Positions 19,213-34,200 of a stretch of 64,000 nucleotides of DNA are shown here, piece by piece. The DNA lies in NCBI GenBank assembly GCA_008330645.1, contig VLTN01000008.1, positions 248,001 to 312,000 on the forward strand, in the 5' to 3' direction. Both the position numbers and the translations under genes were made by a program. The notes beneath the pieces were generated by a model, which did not search any database, was not told where the DNA came from, and worked only from the letters and a program-made list of their open reading frames with translations. Position 1 is the stretch's first letter. Each line of letters begins with the position of its first letter. This DNA comes from Cafeteria roenbergensis. Taxonomy: Eukaryota; Sar; Bigyra; Bicosoecida; Cafeteriaceae.

Positions 19213-22200
19213 TCAGAGCAAGCCAGGCTTGAGCGCGGCCCGGGCAAGCAAGGCAAGCACCGCCGCACCTGCCCCCGGGGGCAGTGCCGCGGCCGATGCT
19301 GTGCCTCGCGGCTCCGCTGTCGCCAGCGCCCGCAGCAGCGGCGCCGCTCCAGCGAGCGTTGCTGGGCCTGCTGTCAAGGCCACCGACACCGCGTCCGCGG
19401 CAGTTTCGAATGGACTGGCGTTCGATCCGAACGGGAGGGCCTCCCTCAGCACCTGAAGCAAAGCGGCGATTGCCGCGTCGCGCAAGGGCGCCCACGGGTT
19501 GAGCCGCGGGGCTGCTCCGAACAATGCCAAGTCCACGGGCCGTGGGCGCAGCTCCGTGGGGGCCACCGCCCCAGCCTCGGCAAGTGAGACGGTGAGCGCC
19601 GGGATGGAAGCAGTGCCTGGTCGCCTGCGCAGGTCTGGAAGCACGTGAGCCAGCGCCTCCACAGTCGACTGCAGAGGCAGCTCGCCGAGGCTCAGGCCGG
19701 AAGGAAGGCGAGTCGTGGCGAGCACAACGCCCAGCTTCTCCAGCAGGCCCAGCACGGGGGCCACCGCGGTGGCGAGCCCCTCCGGGTGGCTGCGGCCAGC
19801 CCCGTGGCCCGACCCGAGCTGCAGGCTCAGGCTGGCGCCTCCAAAGAGCAGCGTCTCCAGCGACACTTCGGGCGCCGGCTCCGGCTCTCCAGCCGAGCGC
19901 ACTCTGGCTCCGGCGTCGAGCTCCGAGTCCGTAGGCTCTTTGGCAAGCGCACCGCGCAGCAGCCGGGCACGGTATGCAGCGCGCTGGCGCGCGTTGCTCG
20001 ACAGGAGCGCGCCTTGCACCGCGTCCGAGGCCCATGCAGCGAGCCACCGCTCCCGAACGTCCGTCAGCAGCCGCAGCAAGGCGGCTGACACTCTCCCCTG
20101 CGCCGCCTCGTCGTCCGCGGCCTGCGCCTGACTTGCGGCGACGGCTGCAACAAGCTCAGCCGTCCAGTCCGAGGACCGCACGGGAACTGCGCAACGCACC
20201 GGCACGGCGCCGGGAGCAGCGGCGAGCGGGGCCGGGTCGCGCTGCGAGGCCGCCAGCTTCTGCATTCTGGCCACCTGCTTCTCCAGCGCAGATCCGCGCG
20301 CGGGGGCAGCTGGGGCCGGGTCGTCTGCGGGGCCCGGCTCCGCACACGGGTCCTCCTCGTCAGCGGGGCCCGACTGAGTGCGGTTCGAGCCGGATGGCGA
20401 CGCGGCACCGCCCCCAAGCGCCGAGGCCGCGTCCTCTCGCGCCGCGCCGCCCCGTCGGTCCGCAGGCAGCTCAGAGCGAGCCGCAGCAGAAGCGCCGGCG
20501 TCGTCCGCCGGGCAGGGGGCCTCGTGCTGCGGCGAAGGCTCAACCCCAGGCCTGGAACTGGCGGCTGCCGGTCCGGTGGCCGCCGTCGAAGCTGCAGGGC
20601 TCGCCTTGGATGATGCGCCTGAAGGGCGCATCGGCGGGCTTCTAGAGCCCTGGGTGGGGAGCTGCGGCGACGCTGGGGCCTTGCCAGGCGGCTGCGCGCT
20701 GGCGCCAGCGAAGAGGTCTCCAAAGCAGCGCCTGACCGCTTCAGGCGCTGGTCCTGCTGCAGCAGGGATCGCGCGAGACACAGAGTGCCCCCCGGCAAGG
20801 GCGGGGCTGCCTGCCCGGGGCGGCGACATGGCCTCCCCGCCGCCCGGGGCGACGACCGGTGCAAGCGCCGCCGCGAGCCGAAGCGCCATGGCTGGCGACA
20901 TGGGGCCCTGCTGCATGGGGCCGCCGGAGAGGGCATTGAACAGCGACAACCGTGCCTTGGTCGCGACCGCAGCGGCGGCCGACGCTGGGCATGCCAGAGC
21001 GGCGGTGCCGCGGTTGAAGGCCAGCGTGGCGGCGCGCTCTGCGAGCGGCGCAGCCGCATCCAGCGCCTGGCCGAGCGAGGCTAGGAAGGCCCGCTCCCTG
21101 GCATGCGCTGCCTCCACGGCCGCCCGGGGCAGCAGGGCAAAGTCCAGCAGGCTGGCCAGCGTGCTCGGCGGCACGAGCGCCGCGGCTGCGACCAGCGCCG
21201 GGCCAGTCAGCAATGGCGCGAGCGCCAGCGGGGAGGCCGCAGCGTGCTCCACCACGACAGAGGCAAGCCTGGCCTTGCTGTCCGACACAGCGCTGAGGAA
21301 CGCATCTCCAAGGGACGCGGCGGTGTGAAGGGTGGCTCCGCCGATGCGCGCCTCCACGCTGCTTGGCATCCCGGAGGGCGCCGGCGGAAGCACTGACAGC
21401 GTCACGTCGCCGGCCTGGGAGAAGGTCACGCGAGCCGCGACGCCAAGGCCGCGGTGGCTTCCAGCCGCCAGGCCAGCGTCAACGGCCGTCCACGGCAGCA
21501 GTGGGAGCTGCGTCGCCTCTGCAGCTCGACTAGCCTCTTCCGCAGAGGGACCGCGCGACACCTCTGTCGCTGGGGAGACCAGACCGCTTCTCCCTGCCGA
21601 CGCGTGCGGCGAGAGAGCCTCGACCGGGAAGCACCTGGGGGCAGCGGCCAGGGGGCGGGGGTCGTCGTCGCTGCGCACGACCGGCGAGCAGGGGCTTGCC
21701 CAGTCGAAGAGCCCCGCCCGGTCGGAAATGGACGGGGACACCACAAGAGCAGACTGGCCGCCCAGGTCCAGCTCCACGCCGGTGGTGAGCAGCGACGCGG
21801 ACGCCACACTGCTTTGGGGCGCCGCTGACGAGGCGCGCGGGGCCGCGTCCCCGTCGCGCCGCACCCGCATTGACAGCGCCTGGGCTGCAGACACAGGCTG
21901 CCCGGGCGGGAGCTGCCGCTGCCCGCTGAAGCGCGGCTCGATCGCGATGACTGCCACAGTCGGCCCAACCCGGAGTGACGCAAGCCGCGTCTCGTCAGGC
22001 CCGGCGTGCTCGAACGACGGAACCTCGAGCGAGAGCCCTCCCAGCCACAGCCTCGCGATGGCACCCCCGGGCCCGGCCAAGGCGGCCAGGCCGGCGAGGG
22101 GCCCTGGCAGTCCTGTCTCGCTCCGAGGCAGCTGGACGTCGCCGCTGCACTCTACGGGAACCCGGACTGCTGATTCCGCCTCCGAGCTGGCGGACGCAGC

Positions 22201-25200
22201 CTGCGGCCGGCTCTTGGCCAGGCCGCTGGCCTCCGACAGGGCGGCTGCCGATCCTTCGTCGGCGACCCCTTGCCCAGCCACCCCTGCCCCAGCCTCCACA
22301 AGCAACACCAGCGGGCCAGCCTCGGGCGCAAACACCCGGGCACGAACCCTTGTCGCGCCGCTGGAGCTGTCCGGGCCCAGGCCCGCGACGCACTCCTCCC
22401 AGCCGCAGTCGCTGCCTCGCGTCGCGGCGCGCACGGGAACCGCCAGGCTGGCCGAAGCCGAGCCGCCGTGCGCCCATGGTGCGCTGGCGGCCAGCTCCAC
22501 CTGCAGCCACGGGACGTTGGCCTGCGGCACTGCGGCGGCCTCGCCCCGCCCCAGGCGCTGCGTGCGCCAGCTCGCCTGCGCCCGGGACAGCCACGCGTCG
22601 CTGCGGGCGGCTCCCGAGCTGGCCATGGCTGCCGGCTCAGGGCAGGGCAGAAGCATCGACCTGGCCTGGCGCGACCGCACGGTGACTGCGAGCAAGTCTC
22701 CGTTCTCGTCCCCGAGCTGCCGGCACGTCACGGCCACGGCGTGAGTCGCTGTAGGGCCGGCTCCGCAGTGCACGACCAGGAGAGGGGGCAGCACAGGCGG
22801 CGAAGCGGCCTCAGCAAGCGCATGCGCAGGGCCCCGGCGCGGGACCAGCGGCAGCGCGGCCAGCAAGCTCGGCTGAGCGAGGCGGCGGCGGCGCGCCGCA
22901 GCGTCGAGCGCCGGCGTCACAAGGTCGAGCACTGGCTCCGGCAGCAACGAGGGCAGGGCCGCTCGTGTGTTCCGCGACACGGTGCGATATGACACGGCGC
23001 GTAGCCTCACCACAAAGGCACCCGGGACGACGCCGGTGCCGCCTGGCTGGGCGCGAGGCACGGCCTCCACGACAACCGCCGCCACCGCTCCCCTCCCCTC
23101 CGCGCCGGCCGGCGAAGCGCTGCCGCTGCCGAGGCCCGGTGTGCTAGCTGCTCGCCCTCCAACGGCAGGCAGCACGACACCGCCTGGGCGCCTGATGGCG
23201 GGACTGGTGGGGTCGAAAGGAGGCGTCCACGCCACCGAGTGGGTCGCCCTGCCAGTCTGCGACCTGGATCGAAGCCGCACGCGCACTGCCACGGCGCGCC
23301 GGTCTGCGCCGTGGCGCCAGCTCCAAGCAACTTCCTGCAGTCGCGACAGTGGCAGAGCAGGGTACAGCTCCGCGGCAGAGCCCAGCCCCGCCTGGGCCAC
23401 AGCAAGCTCAACCACCTTTGTCTCCGCGTCCACGGCGTCGCAGGCGACGCTGTCGAGCTTTTCCCCTCCAGGGCCTGCTCCGGCCGCCTCAAGCCGCGCG
23501 GCAGGGCCACCGGCAACGCGCCCTGCCGCCATGGCTGCAAAGCTGAGAGCCGGCACCAGGACCAGCTCGGCTGCGCGGTGAGTCGGCGGTGCCTCCTCGG
23601 GCGTGCTCCTCGTGAGCACGAGCGGGAAGGCGCTCGCCACGGAGGCCGGACTGGCCGCAGCAGCGCGAATCGTCGCCGCAGCTGCAGATGCAGCGGCAGC
23701 GGCCGCCTCCGACATGGATGCCGGGGCAGCCTTGCTGCGCCGGGCAGCCGCGCCCGCGTCACCCGCTCCGAGCACTGGCTCCACTGCCCACTCCACCATG
23801 GCCACCGCGCTTGGCTTGGCAGCGAAGACGCCGATCGCGGCAGCGGACACGTGGGAGCCCTCGGACCGCAAGGACAAGCCCCACGCGGCCCCAGCCGCCG
23901 CGCTTGCCACGGCGCCAAGCGGAACCGGCTTGCCGAGCTCCGACCCGGCCCCAAAGTCTTGCTTTCCGCGCAGGCTGAACGGGGCTGGCCATACCGCCTG
24001 CGCGTGCGCTGTCGCCGCGTCGCGCTCCTCCCTGCTCAGCTGCATGGGCGCGCCGCTGAGCACCCAGGCCGTGCTCAGCTCCCAGCCACCGCGGACGCGG
24101 ACGCGCTCGCTCGTCCGGACCTCGCAGCCAGCTGCTGCAACCGCCCCTGCAGCGCTGTCCAAACCCGGTGCGGAGGGAAGGCGTTCCGACCATGGCGCTT
24201 CCAGCACGGGCCTCGTGGCGGCTGCAGGCGAGGCGCGAGCCCGCAGCCCCAGGACCCCGTCGAGGGGGCTGAGGATTCGGCGAAGCGAGCGCTGCTCCGC
24301 CTTTGCAGCATCGGTCTCCAGCGCGGCTCCGCCGAGCGCCGCAGCCTCGGCAACGCGGACGGGGCGAAGCGTCCCGCCACGGCTTGGACTGCGAGCCGGC
24401 CGTGAGGCTGCTGGGCGCCTGGAGGCCTTTCGGCTTGTGGCGCCGCGCCAGCCTGCCAGACGGCTGTTGCTCGAGGATTGCGTCACCGCTGTTGCGACGC
24501 GCCACGCTTCGGAAACGTCGGCCACTGGCACGGCGCTGGAGGGCTCGCCGGGGCGGACCCAGACAAGCGCCCCGGGGGCGCCGTGGGCAGAAGGGTGCAC
24601 CGACAGGACGGCAGCAGCGCTGATGGTGGCAGTCCACAGAGTGTCGCTCCCGCTCCCTGGCCGGACTTCGAGCCTGAGGCAGGACACGCCTCCGCCAGCG
24701 AAGGAGCAGGGCATCCAGGCGACGAGGGGCCGGGGCCGCCCTGCGGCCCGTCGGACGACGGCCACTGGCTCCTCCTCCCACCGGGCGGGCCTGTAGGAGG
24801 CGGCCAAGGTTGCGGCGGCGGCGGCGGCCGCTCTTGCGCCCTTGCTCCCGTCGCCCCCAGCAGGGGAGGTGTCCAGCACCAGAGCCGACCCCTGCGAGCA
24901 CCCAGGCAACTCCAAAACGATGCCTGCAACGCGAGCGTGGCTGCCCATCACGCTCAGCGTGGTGGGACCTCGCGGGCGAAGCGGCCGTCGGAGTGTGGTG
25001 GGGCGCAGCCCCGACGAGCCGACCGTGACAACCGTCGCCGTCACCGCGCACGGCAGCTCGGACCGCACACGAAGCCAAGGAGTGAGAGCATCGGAGCGCG
25101 GACCAGTCGCTGCCGCGCTGGCGGCTGCCGCGTTGGCGGCTGCCGCTGGGGCAGCGGCATCCGCGCCGTCAGCAGCTTCCTGCAGCGCCGTCTCCGGCGC

Positions 25201-28200
25201 GAGAGAGGCCCGCACTCCGGAGAGCGCTTCGGCCGCACCTCGGCCCAGCAGGTCAGCGGCGGCCCTGGCAGCGACCTTCCCACGGCTCTCCGCCTCGGCT
25301 GATGCGGCCTTGGCTGCGGAGGCCAGCATGCAGTCCGCGCTGTCTCGAAGCGTGGCCACGGCAACCGTCGATGCGAGTCTTGGAAGGTGCACGTCCAGCT
25401 CGAGCGGAGCGCCGCTGCCTCCGCGACGAGAGAGCTTGGCGTCCACTGTCACTAGAGGCAGGGCCGGCAGCCAGCTGGAGCTCGAGGGTTCCGGGACGTG
25501 GTCGCTGGCATCCACGGCCACCGACACGCTGACGCTCGCCGTTGCAGCTCTCAGCAGCGGCGCCAGCATCACAGTCGCGCCAACCTGGGCGGCCTTCGCG
25601 CGAACGTGCAGCGGAGGCCCCCCAGGAGCCGTGGGCGGGATTGTTGCAAGCACGCACGACGGGTCAATGTCCAGTCTTCCGGCGATCATCGAGCTCAGCC
25701 GGGCCGACGCGCTCCCGGGTCGCAGGGACGGCGATGTGACTGAGACACTCGGCAGCGCGGCGCCCCCGCCCGGCTGCACCCCGGAGCCCTGGTCCGTCGT
25801 CGGCACCTGCCCAGCTGCGGCCCCAGCCCCAGCCGGGTTCGCGGGGCTGAAGTTGCGAGGCCGCGCGGCAGCCGCGGTGGCCGCGAACACGCTGCCGAGA
25901 ATGGCGGCCGAGCGGGAGTCCACCGCCACCGTCACCTGGCTCATGTGAAGGCTGGCCGACCACACCGTGGACACGGCTCCCGCGTCAACGAGCGCCTGCT
26001 TGGCCGCCTCAAGGCGCCTCGCCGCGAGGGCAGTCGGGCCCTCCGGCAGCACGCCCTCGGCGGCGTCTTGCAGCACGGGGTCCAGCGACACCAGGGCGAG
26101 CGAGAGCTCGGGATCGAGCCACAGCGCCGGCGCGGAGCCGTCTCCCCGCCCCCCCTGTTCGGCCGCTGGTGCGCCCCGCGCGCTGGGAGGCTGCTCTCTC
26201 AGGGAGTGCAGGCCGCCCAGAACGGCGAGGGGCAGCAGCGAGCGCGCGGCTCTGCGGTTCGCTTCCGCGGCCTCCTGCCACAGGTGGCGGATGCAGTCGC
26301 TCTCCTCGGGGGCCACGGACGCGTGCGGCAACCAGGGGGCCTCTGCGGCGGCCGCCGCCTCGGATGCCGCTGTGGATCGAGCGGGAGTGAGCGGTGCGCT
26401 GCCCTGCCTCCCTGCGTGGCCGCTTCCCGAGCGACCGGGGGTCCGCGCGGCGTCCACAAGCGCCGAATCCGACCCCACCGAGGACCCGGCTTCCGAGAGC
26501 TCAGAGGCGTTGTCGGGAATCGCAGCCGACCACCGGCCGAGCATGCCGGATGGATTCCACGTCGGCGGGCAAATGGGCCATCGCTCGATGTGGGCCTCGA
26601 GCGCTGCCGGCTGCAGCAGGCTCGTTTCTTGGACGGACCTTGCCCCGGACTGCGACGTCGCTGCCACCGCGACGGTGCCGCGTCGCCCCTTGGCCTTGAT
26701 GACAAGCGGCTGCAGCACCCACGACGACATGTGGGCAAGCTCGTCCAAATCGTGGGCGTTTGGGGCAGCAAACAGCGGCCCTGCGCTGCGCCCGTCGCCA
26801 GGAAGCCGACGAGAGGCTGCCCACGCACCGAGTGCCCCCAGCGACACGGCGGAGGTGTTGCACAGGGGCGCTGGGATGGGGACGAGCAGAGCTCGCGCGC
26901 TCACGGAGAACTCGACCACCACGACACCCGCCAAGCCCGCGGTCGCGCCAGCGCCGGCCAGCGCGGACTGGACGAGCGGGGCGCGGCGTGGAAAGTCCAC
27001 GCCGTCGGCGAGGGCGTCTTCACGTTCGTCCTCCTCCGGTGGGCTGGTGCCGTGCGGCGGGACAGCAGCACTGCCATCCGGGCACAAGGCCACAATGAGC
27101 TTGCGCAAAGACACTCTGGCGTCCAGCGGGCACGGCCGCGCGAGCGTGAGCCCACTGGTTCGGGCCAGGGGCACGCTAGGAGAAAGGGAGCCACCGAGGT
27201 CGCCCGCCCCAAGGCCGCCGCGGTGAGTTGCTGCTCCGGCTTCCAATGCAGGCGATGACCGAGAGGCAGCCGGAGACTGCTGGTGGCGCTGCGCCTTGGG
27301 CCCCAGGAGCGATGCTGCTGTCGCGATGGCTTGCACTGCAGCCTGCGTCAGCGTCACGCGGATGGTGTCCACCGCAACCGAGGCGACAGAAAACCGCGAG
27401 ACCCTTGGCCGTCGGGGCTGGGCCACGCCCTCGAATCCCGACGCGGCGTCCTGCGCATGGGGCAAGAATGCCACGTGCCGTTCTCCGCCTGAGTGCAGGC
27501 TGACGCTGGGCGGCAGGCGGAGCTTGAGGCCTTGCGCAAGCCGCCCCTGGCCCAGCATTTCTGAAAGGCTTGCTTCGGCGTGCCACGTCGTCGGCGCCTG
27601 CCCTTGGTGCGGCTGCCGCCTGGCGTCGGCGGCGTCGCTGGTGCTTGCTGGCTCGACCCTCCTGAAGCGGCGGAGCCAGTGCACTGCTCGCCGGCAACGA
27701 ACGGATTGCGCCCAGTTGAGCACGATTGCTTCGGGCGCCTCGCCTCCGGCGCTGCCTCTCGGAGCCGTGCCGCGCACAGCTGCAATCAGCTGCCTCCCGA
27801 AGCTGGAGCGCAGCACCCCAGCGTGCGCTGGCTCGTGCACCAGCTTGGCCGATTCAATCGACACCCGTGCTGCCAGTCCCTGCGCGTCGGACGGCTCCTC
27901 CCGGGCGCTCTCGGAGCCAGCTGCTGGCCGCGCGGCACCCTGCGGCCCGAACACGACGACGTCGAGAAGCACGTTCTCCGTCAGCAGGGCGAGCTCCGCG
28001 TTGCCCCGGAACGACGTCACGCCCGCGAAGTCGCGGTGGCCCATCGAGGCCGTTCGCCAGGCGAGGGTAAGGTCCGACTCGGAAGCGGCAGCGCGCGGGC
28101 GAGAGGCCGCAGAGGGGTATCGCTGCCTGGCTTCGAAGGGCGGCGGGAGCAGCTCGATCTCGTCCACGCCGTCGGCAGAAGGCACCCGCGAGCGGGGCGT

Positions 28201-31200
28201 CCTGGCGGGCGAGTCGATCCCCGAGGTGGACGAGCGCGGGCGGACTGTGCTGGATGCTCGGCGCGGGCTCCGCCGAAGGGGTCCTTCCGCGCCACCTTCG
28301 ACACCGGCTTCCAAGGGAGTGTGGCTCGGGTCGTCGTCTCCGACAGAGTCGTTGCGGCGCCGCTCCGCACGCGCAGCCGCCGCGGAGCTTTCCCCGTGCA
28401 TGCCAGGGGAGCCACTCGCCACAGAGGCCCCGGACGTTGACGACGCTGTGAGTTCGTCGAGAGACTGAACCCTAGCCATCGGGCGGGCCATGCTTCGTGC
28501 TGCCCGGCGGCTTCGGGGCTGTGCCTGAGCGCCAGGCGCGGCGGTGCCGCCGACCTGGCCACGAGGGCCTGCCGGGCTCGCGCGACGTGCGGCCCCAGCG
28601 CGCAAGCTTGGGCCCGCGCCTCCCGGTGAAGGTGCAATCTCGGGCGACAGCGGTCCTGCAAGTGACCGGTCCGCCACTCGCACGATCTCCACAGCAACAG
28701 TGCCGATGCGCACCCTGAACGCGCGCCCCAACGCAGTCACACTGCGCGTTGGGTGCGTCAGCCGTCCCGACGCATCAGGCTCCGCTTGAAGCTGCGCCTC
28801 GCCGCCAGAATGCGGCTCGGCAGCTTCAGCATCTTCCAGCCAGCGGTCGTCCCAGCGATTTTCAACAGAAACGTCGTCATCCTCGTCGTCGTCCTCCGAA
28901 TCGCCCTCGAGCATCACCGTCAGCCCTGCTGCCGCCCTGGCGGGGCCGCGACCCCCAAGTGTCGGAACGGGCGCCTCAAGCCTGGCGCGCGGCGCGAAAG
29001 GCGACGCAGCGACCGACGCGGACGACGGCGCGAAGGGTCTGGCAGAGGGCGAGGCCAGCGCCGGAGGAGGCAGCGAGGAGGCGCTCGTCGCCCTCGGGGT
29101 CAGCGCCGCTCGGGACGCCGGCGCGGCCACGCGGTGGTCATGAAGCAGCGCCTCCGGCGCGACAGGGGACTGCGAAATCGCTCGCGGGAGAGGCGAAGTT
29201 GGCCTGCTGGATGCGGGCGACCTTCGCGTCGGCAACGGGCTCTCTTGGCCCCGGGCAGTCGGCCCGAGCTCGGCGACTTGGACTGGCTCCCGCGAGGCGA
29301 ATCGGCGAACGAGGCGCTCGGCGCTCGAGGATGGAAGGCCGGAGAGCACGGCAGGCGGCAGGTCGAAGTCCCACTCTGGCACTGCGTTGGCCGCAGCGCC
29401 GCGACCGTCGGCCAGGGGCGCGAGGTTCTCGGACCAGACTCGCTCCAGCGCATGCAGCTGAGCACGCGAAAGGCGGAGCGTGAGGCGATCGAGCTCGATC
29501 GCCCCGTAGGTTGGAGGGCCCCCCGGGGCCTGAGGAGGCCGAGCTCGCGCGGACGCCGGCGCCGCCTCCGGAGGCGACGACGACGACGACGCCAGGAGCA
29601 AGGGGAGGGCCACGGTGCCATCCAGGCGCCCGTCCTCCAAGAACGTGAATCGGCGCGGCTCGCAGGACGCTGCCAGACCCACCGCCGCCACTGTCAGGTC
29701 CGGGATCAAGCCGAACGCCGAATCACCCCCGTGCGTGCCCGGCCCCGCCGTGGAGCGGTTGCCCGTTGCGGCAGAGTGTTCCTCCTCGCTTCCCTGGTCA
29801 GGGCCAGGGGCGGCCAGCGCTGCCACGGCAGGCAGGTCAAGCGTGCCTCCGCGAGACGCGCGCAGCTGCGCAGCGGGGGCGGCCGCTGAAAAGCCCTGGG
29901 GTCGCGACCCCCGGCTTGGCGATGCGGCCATCGAGCCCTGCGCCTGGCCGATACCCGCGGCCACGCCACAGCCGACTGTCACGGCGTGGAGCTTCACCTG
30001 AACCCACGGGGTGCGGTCGCATGCAGCCGCCCCGCGCGTGCCGCGCCGCGAGCGGGGCAGCGATGGCGCGGCCGGAGCGGCCGCAAGGTCTGACTCAGCT
30101 GTCGGGTCGGTCGGCTCAGAGCTGCTCGCAGCGCGCGGGTCGAAGTGCCCGTCTTTGCGGAGGCTGCGCATGGAGCCGTCCTGGAGCAGAAGCAGAGGAG
30201 CAACAGGGCTGTCGGCGAGGCGAGCGCCGCCTTCGGCAGCGGGCCGTGGGAGGCCCCGGACGTCGCACACTCTCTCGGGGACAAAGGCGGTGGGACCATC
30301 AATCTCGCACCACATCCGCAAAGCGGTCGCAGAGAGAACACCTTGCCCCGCGCTCGACGGCGAGGCGCGGGACTGGTTGCTCGCGTTCCGTCCTTGGGAG
30401 GGGTCCGCAGCCGGCAGCGAGGCCGCGCTGGTGCCTTCGCTGGCCGCCGACGGGCGCAACCCGGGGGGTCGCCGATGCCTGCGGACATGCTCGCCGTCCG
30501 CCGCGCTGAGCGCGGAGACGTCGTCCGCAAAGTCGTCGGACCGGCCGCTCACTGCATCGGCCAACACGGCCAGAGATGCCGCGGCGGCAGACGTGAACGC
30601 CGGAGTCAGGGTCGTCGCGTAGCTGACCAGCCGAGCCACAAAAGGAGACTCGACGAGGATCTGCGCCGCCCCAACGCGGCCCTGGACTAGCACGGCTCGC
30701 CGAACGCGCGTGGCCGCCCCTCCGTCGGCGCCAGCCTCGGCGGTGCCCAGTCCAACTTTATGGCGCAGCACGGCCGCGCTGCCCAACGCGACCGCGGAGC
30801 CGCCGGGGCCGTCCAGGTCCGAGGCCCGGGGGTAGACGCCGGGCGTGCGGGGATCGTGCAAAAGCGGCGCAATCTCGTCTGCGACCACAGGCAGCAGGGC
30901 CGCTCGGAATTGCAGCGCGCTGCTGGCCCTGGGAGAGTCGTCTCCGGATGGGGTGGCGTGTGGCTGCCCAGCAGTCGCAAATGGCCGACCCGGCCGAGCG
31001 CCCGACGACGCAGCCGCGGCCAGGCCGCCGCCCCCTGGGGGCAGCTTGGGTGCGTCACTGGGTTGCTCTGCCGATTCGCGGACAGGCCCTGGGGCCGCGC
31101 CCACGAAGACAACGGGCTTTGACAGGAGCGGAAAGGACCCAACAGGCGTGCTGGCAGGACTCTGGGATTCCCTCTGCCACGGAAGCTCAAGCAGGGAGAC

Positions 31201-34200
31201 ACTGCCGCAGGAGAGGCCCATTGTTGCGGACACCAGCTGGCTCGCTCCCAGCGCGCTGCCGGCGGTCCCAGTGCCCAGCTTGGCCAAGGAGGCGTTGGCG
31301 GCCAGCCGGTTCATGGCCAGCGCGGCCAGCCAGCGCCCCCCGGCGTGCGTTGCAACTGCCAAGTGGCCCACTGACAGCGCCACGTCGGCGTCAACGACGG
31401 AGATGGACGGCCGGGCACTCGGCTCAGGCGCGAGGGCACCTGCGCTGGCGCTGCTGCCAGCCGCGGCGAGGTCGCTGATGGTACCTCTCGCACGACGGGA
31501 CGCGGCCACCCGCGACACTAGGAGCACCGCCTGCCTCAGGGAGAGCACGGACTCTGCAACGGAGCGATTGTCATCCACGTTGGCGGTGGCGCTGCGAGCT
31601 GCGGCCGAGTCCGAGCGGTGGTCGTCGGCTCGTTCGTCCGCGGCAGCCGTCGTGTCGCCGGGGAAGCGCTGCCCCAACAACGCGTCGGCGTCCTCTGCCA
31701 CGCTGTCGTTGGACGCAAACGCCACGGTTGCCTCGGCGATTGCTGCAAGCACTGCGAGCGGCAGCGACGCCGTGGCAACTGCAAACACTCCTGTTGCATG
31801 GGCCGCCACGCTGAGTCCTACCGGGCTCCCAGCGCCGTGTCTCGGAGTGAGCGAGAACCAGGCGTCAAGGAAAGGCGTTGAAACAGCGCTGCCGACCGCC
31901 TCCGGAGCAAGCAAGGACCCAGAGTCGCACGGGCGCAGCCGGGCGACCAGCCCGAGTTCCGATTCGGCTCGCGGAGCCGCCGCTGACTGCAGCACGAACC
32001 GCCGCGGGGAAGCCCGCTGCTCGCGGCAGTCCTCGACACCCCAGCTGCCAACGACAACGCGCAGACTGGCAGAGGATGCTCGATCAGGCTCGCCAGCGCC
32101 GCCCTCGCTTTGCGAAAAAGGCAGACGCCGCACCACTGCCGCCGCCACGACGCATTCCGCCCTGGCGCAAAGAAGGTCTTCGGTCGTCTCCCGAGCAGCG
32201 GGCTCCTCCCCAGACCCTGCGAAGTCCCCATCTTCGGCAGGCAGGCAGGCTGCCTCAAAGTCAAGACGCGACTGGCGCACCAGAGTCAGGCTGGCGTCGT
32301 CCAACGAGACCGACACGCTCAGACCCACTGGCGGCTGTCGCGCGGCCACCATCGCCTCGCGCTGCGGCGACGCCGAGCCGTGGCCGGGACGAGGCGACGA
32401 CTCGCCTGCGCCTGTCCGCGACGGTCCACCACCGGCGGGCGTCCCCTCGGGCGTCACGGGCTGCGCTGCCCTGAGCGGACCCTGGGCCCCGTCGCTCGGC
32501 TCGAGGCCTGCCCCCCACTGGCCGCCATCTGAAGAGTCGCTCTCGAAGTCATCGTCGTCGAATGACCGGCTGCGCACAGGGGGGCCGCGCGAACTTTCGC
32601 GCGAGGAAGTGCGAAGCAGGCGGCGCGGGGGAGTGGGCGTGGGTGCGGCCGGGCTGGCGATTGAGAAGCTGGAGCGGCGCTGGAGGCGCCCCCGCAGCCG
32701 AGACAATGACGACATGTTCAGCGCCTCCCCGGGATCAAGCGCTGCCTCCTCGATGAGGTCCTGCCCGATGGAGTCGATTCCGGTGCGAGGCAGGCGCACC
32801 GGAGTAGCTCGCCCTGCGGTCCTGGCAGCCGAGCCCAAGTCGCTTGCACGGTGCCGGTCCTCCCCGCCACCTCCTGCGCCTCCTGCCCTTTCGCTGGCGT
32901 CGTCCGTTGAGGAGCTGAGCGAGTCGCCGAGAGGGCTTGAGCTGCCGCTTCCGCCCCGCATGCGGCCGTGTGCTCGGCCCCGACGCCCTGAGCGAGCTTC
33001 GCTTGCGCGAGCCCTGCCCTCCGCTCCGCCAGCCGAGCCGTCGTGGTCGCTGTCGCTGTCCCAGGCATCGCCTCCGGCAACGCCCGCATCGGCCGTGCCC
33101 AGCAGCGGGCGGATGGCGGACTCAACCGAAGCTGCGAAGCCCGACAGCACGGTCGCGGCGGCAGCAACCTGCGCAGACGACAGGCGCACCACCGCGCGCC
33201 CAATGACCACGGAGGCCTGCCATGACACTGGAAGCTGGGCCCCCGACAGCCCATCCGCAGCCGAGGCAGCCAGCCGGACCGCGAGCGGGTCGGGCGGGAG
33301 AAGCGTGACGGCGACACGCGCAGCCGGCAAGATCTCCAGCCCTCGCGCAGTTCGCTCCCACGGCTTCCACCAAGGCGTGTCGCCCCGCGCAACCGCTGCG
33401 CTTGTTCGCGACAGCGTCAGGCGCCAAGGCCGTCGCTGAGGCGCGAAGGCTTGGAAGGACGCTGACGCCCCAGGCGACATGGCTCCGCTGCCTGCTGTTG
33501 CTGCTGGCGCTGCTGTTGCTGCGCCAGCAGCCTCAGACGCAGCAGCTCCACGGGCATCTCTGCCAGAGTGGCGGCGCGAGCTATCCACTGACGACGGCGC
33601 GCGAGGCTCGCCGCCGGTCGGCGACATGGGCGCCGGGGTGACGTTCCCGCGGGAGGGAGCGAGCGCCCGCACCAACGGGGATGCCGCCTCCAGCTTGCCC
33701 AGTTGCACCGCGGCCAGAAGGCTCATCGCCGACGTCTCGTCGCTCGGGAGCACGATGGTCGGCGCGCTGACGCTCAGGCGGACCGCAGCCTGCTCTAGCC
33801 AGTCTGGCTGCGACGGAGGCAGCGCCGGGAACTGGAACGAAGGCGCCAGACCAGCACGCGGCTGCTCCTCTCCTGGCTGCTCCCGCTCCGCTGCGTCCCG
33901 GGTTGCCCGGCGTTCACCCTGGCCGCGGTTGGCCGCGCGGGGCCCGGGTCCTCGGCTCTTCGGCTGAGCAAGCGGGAGGAAGCGCAGCGCAGCCTCCATC
34001 ACCCCTGCTGAGGCGACAATGGCCAGCGGGCGAACGTACACCTCAAGAGCATGCGCTGCCGACCCCACCCAGGACGGCCGTGCGGTTCCGTCGAAAATTC
34101 GCAAGTCCGGACCGCGCCGTCTCCGGCCCGATGCCGACGCAACCCGGCCGTCGATGGCCCTGCCCGCGCCGCCTTCCCGCCCGCGGCTGAAGCTGCGGCC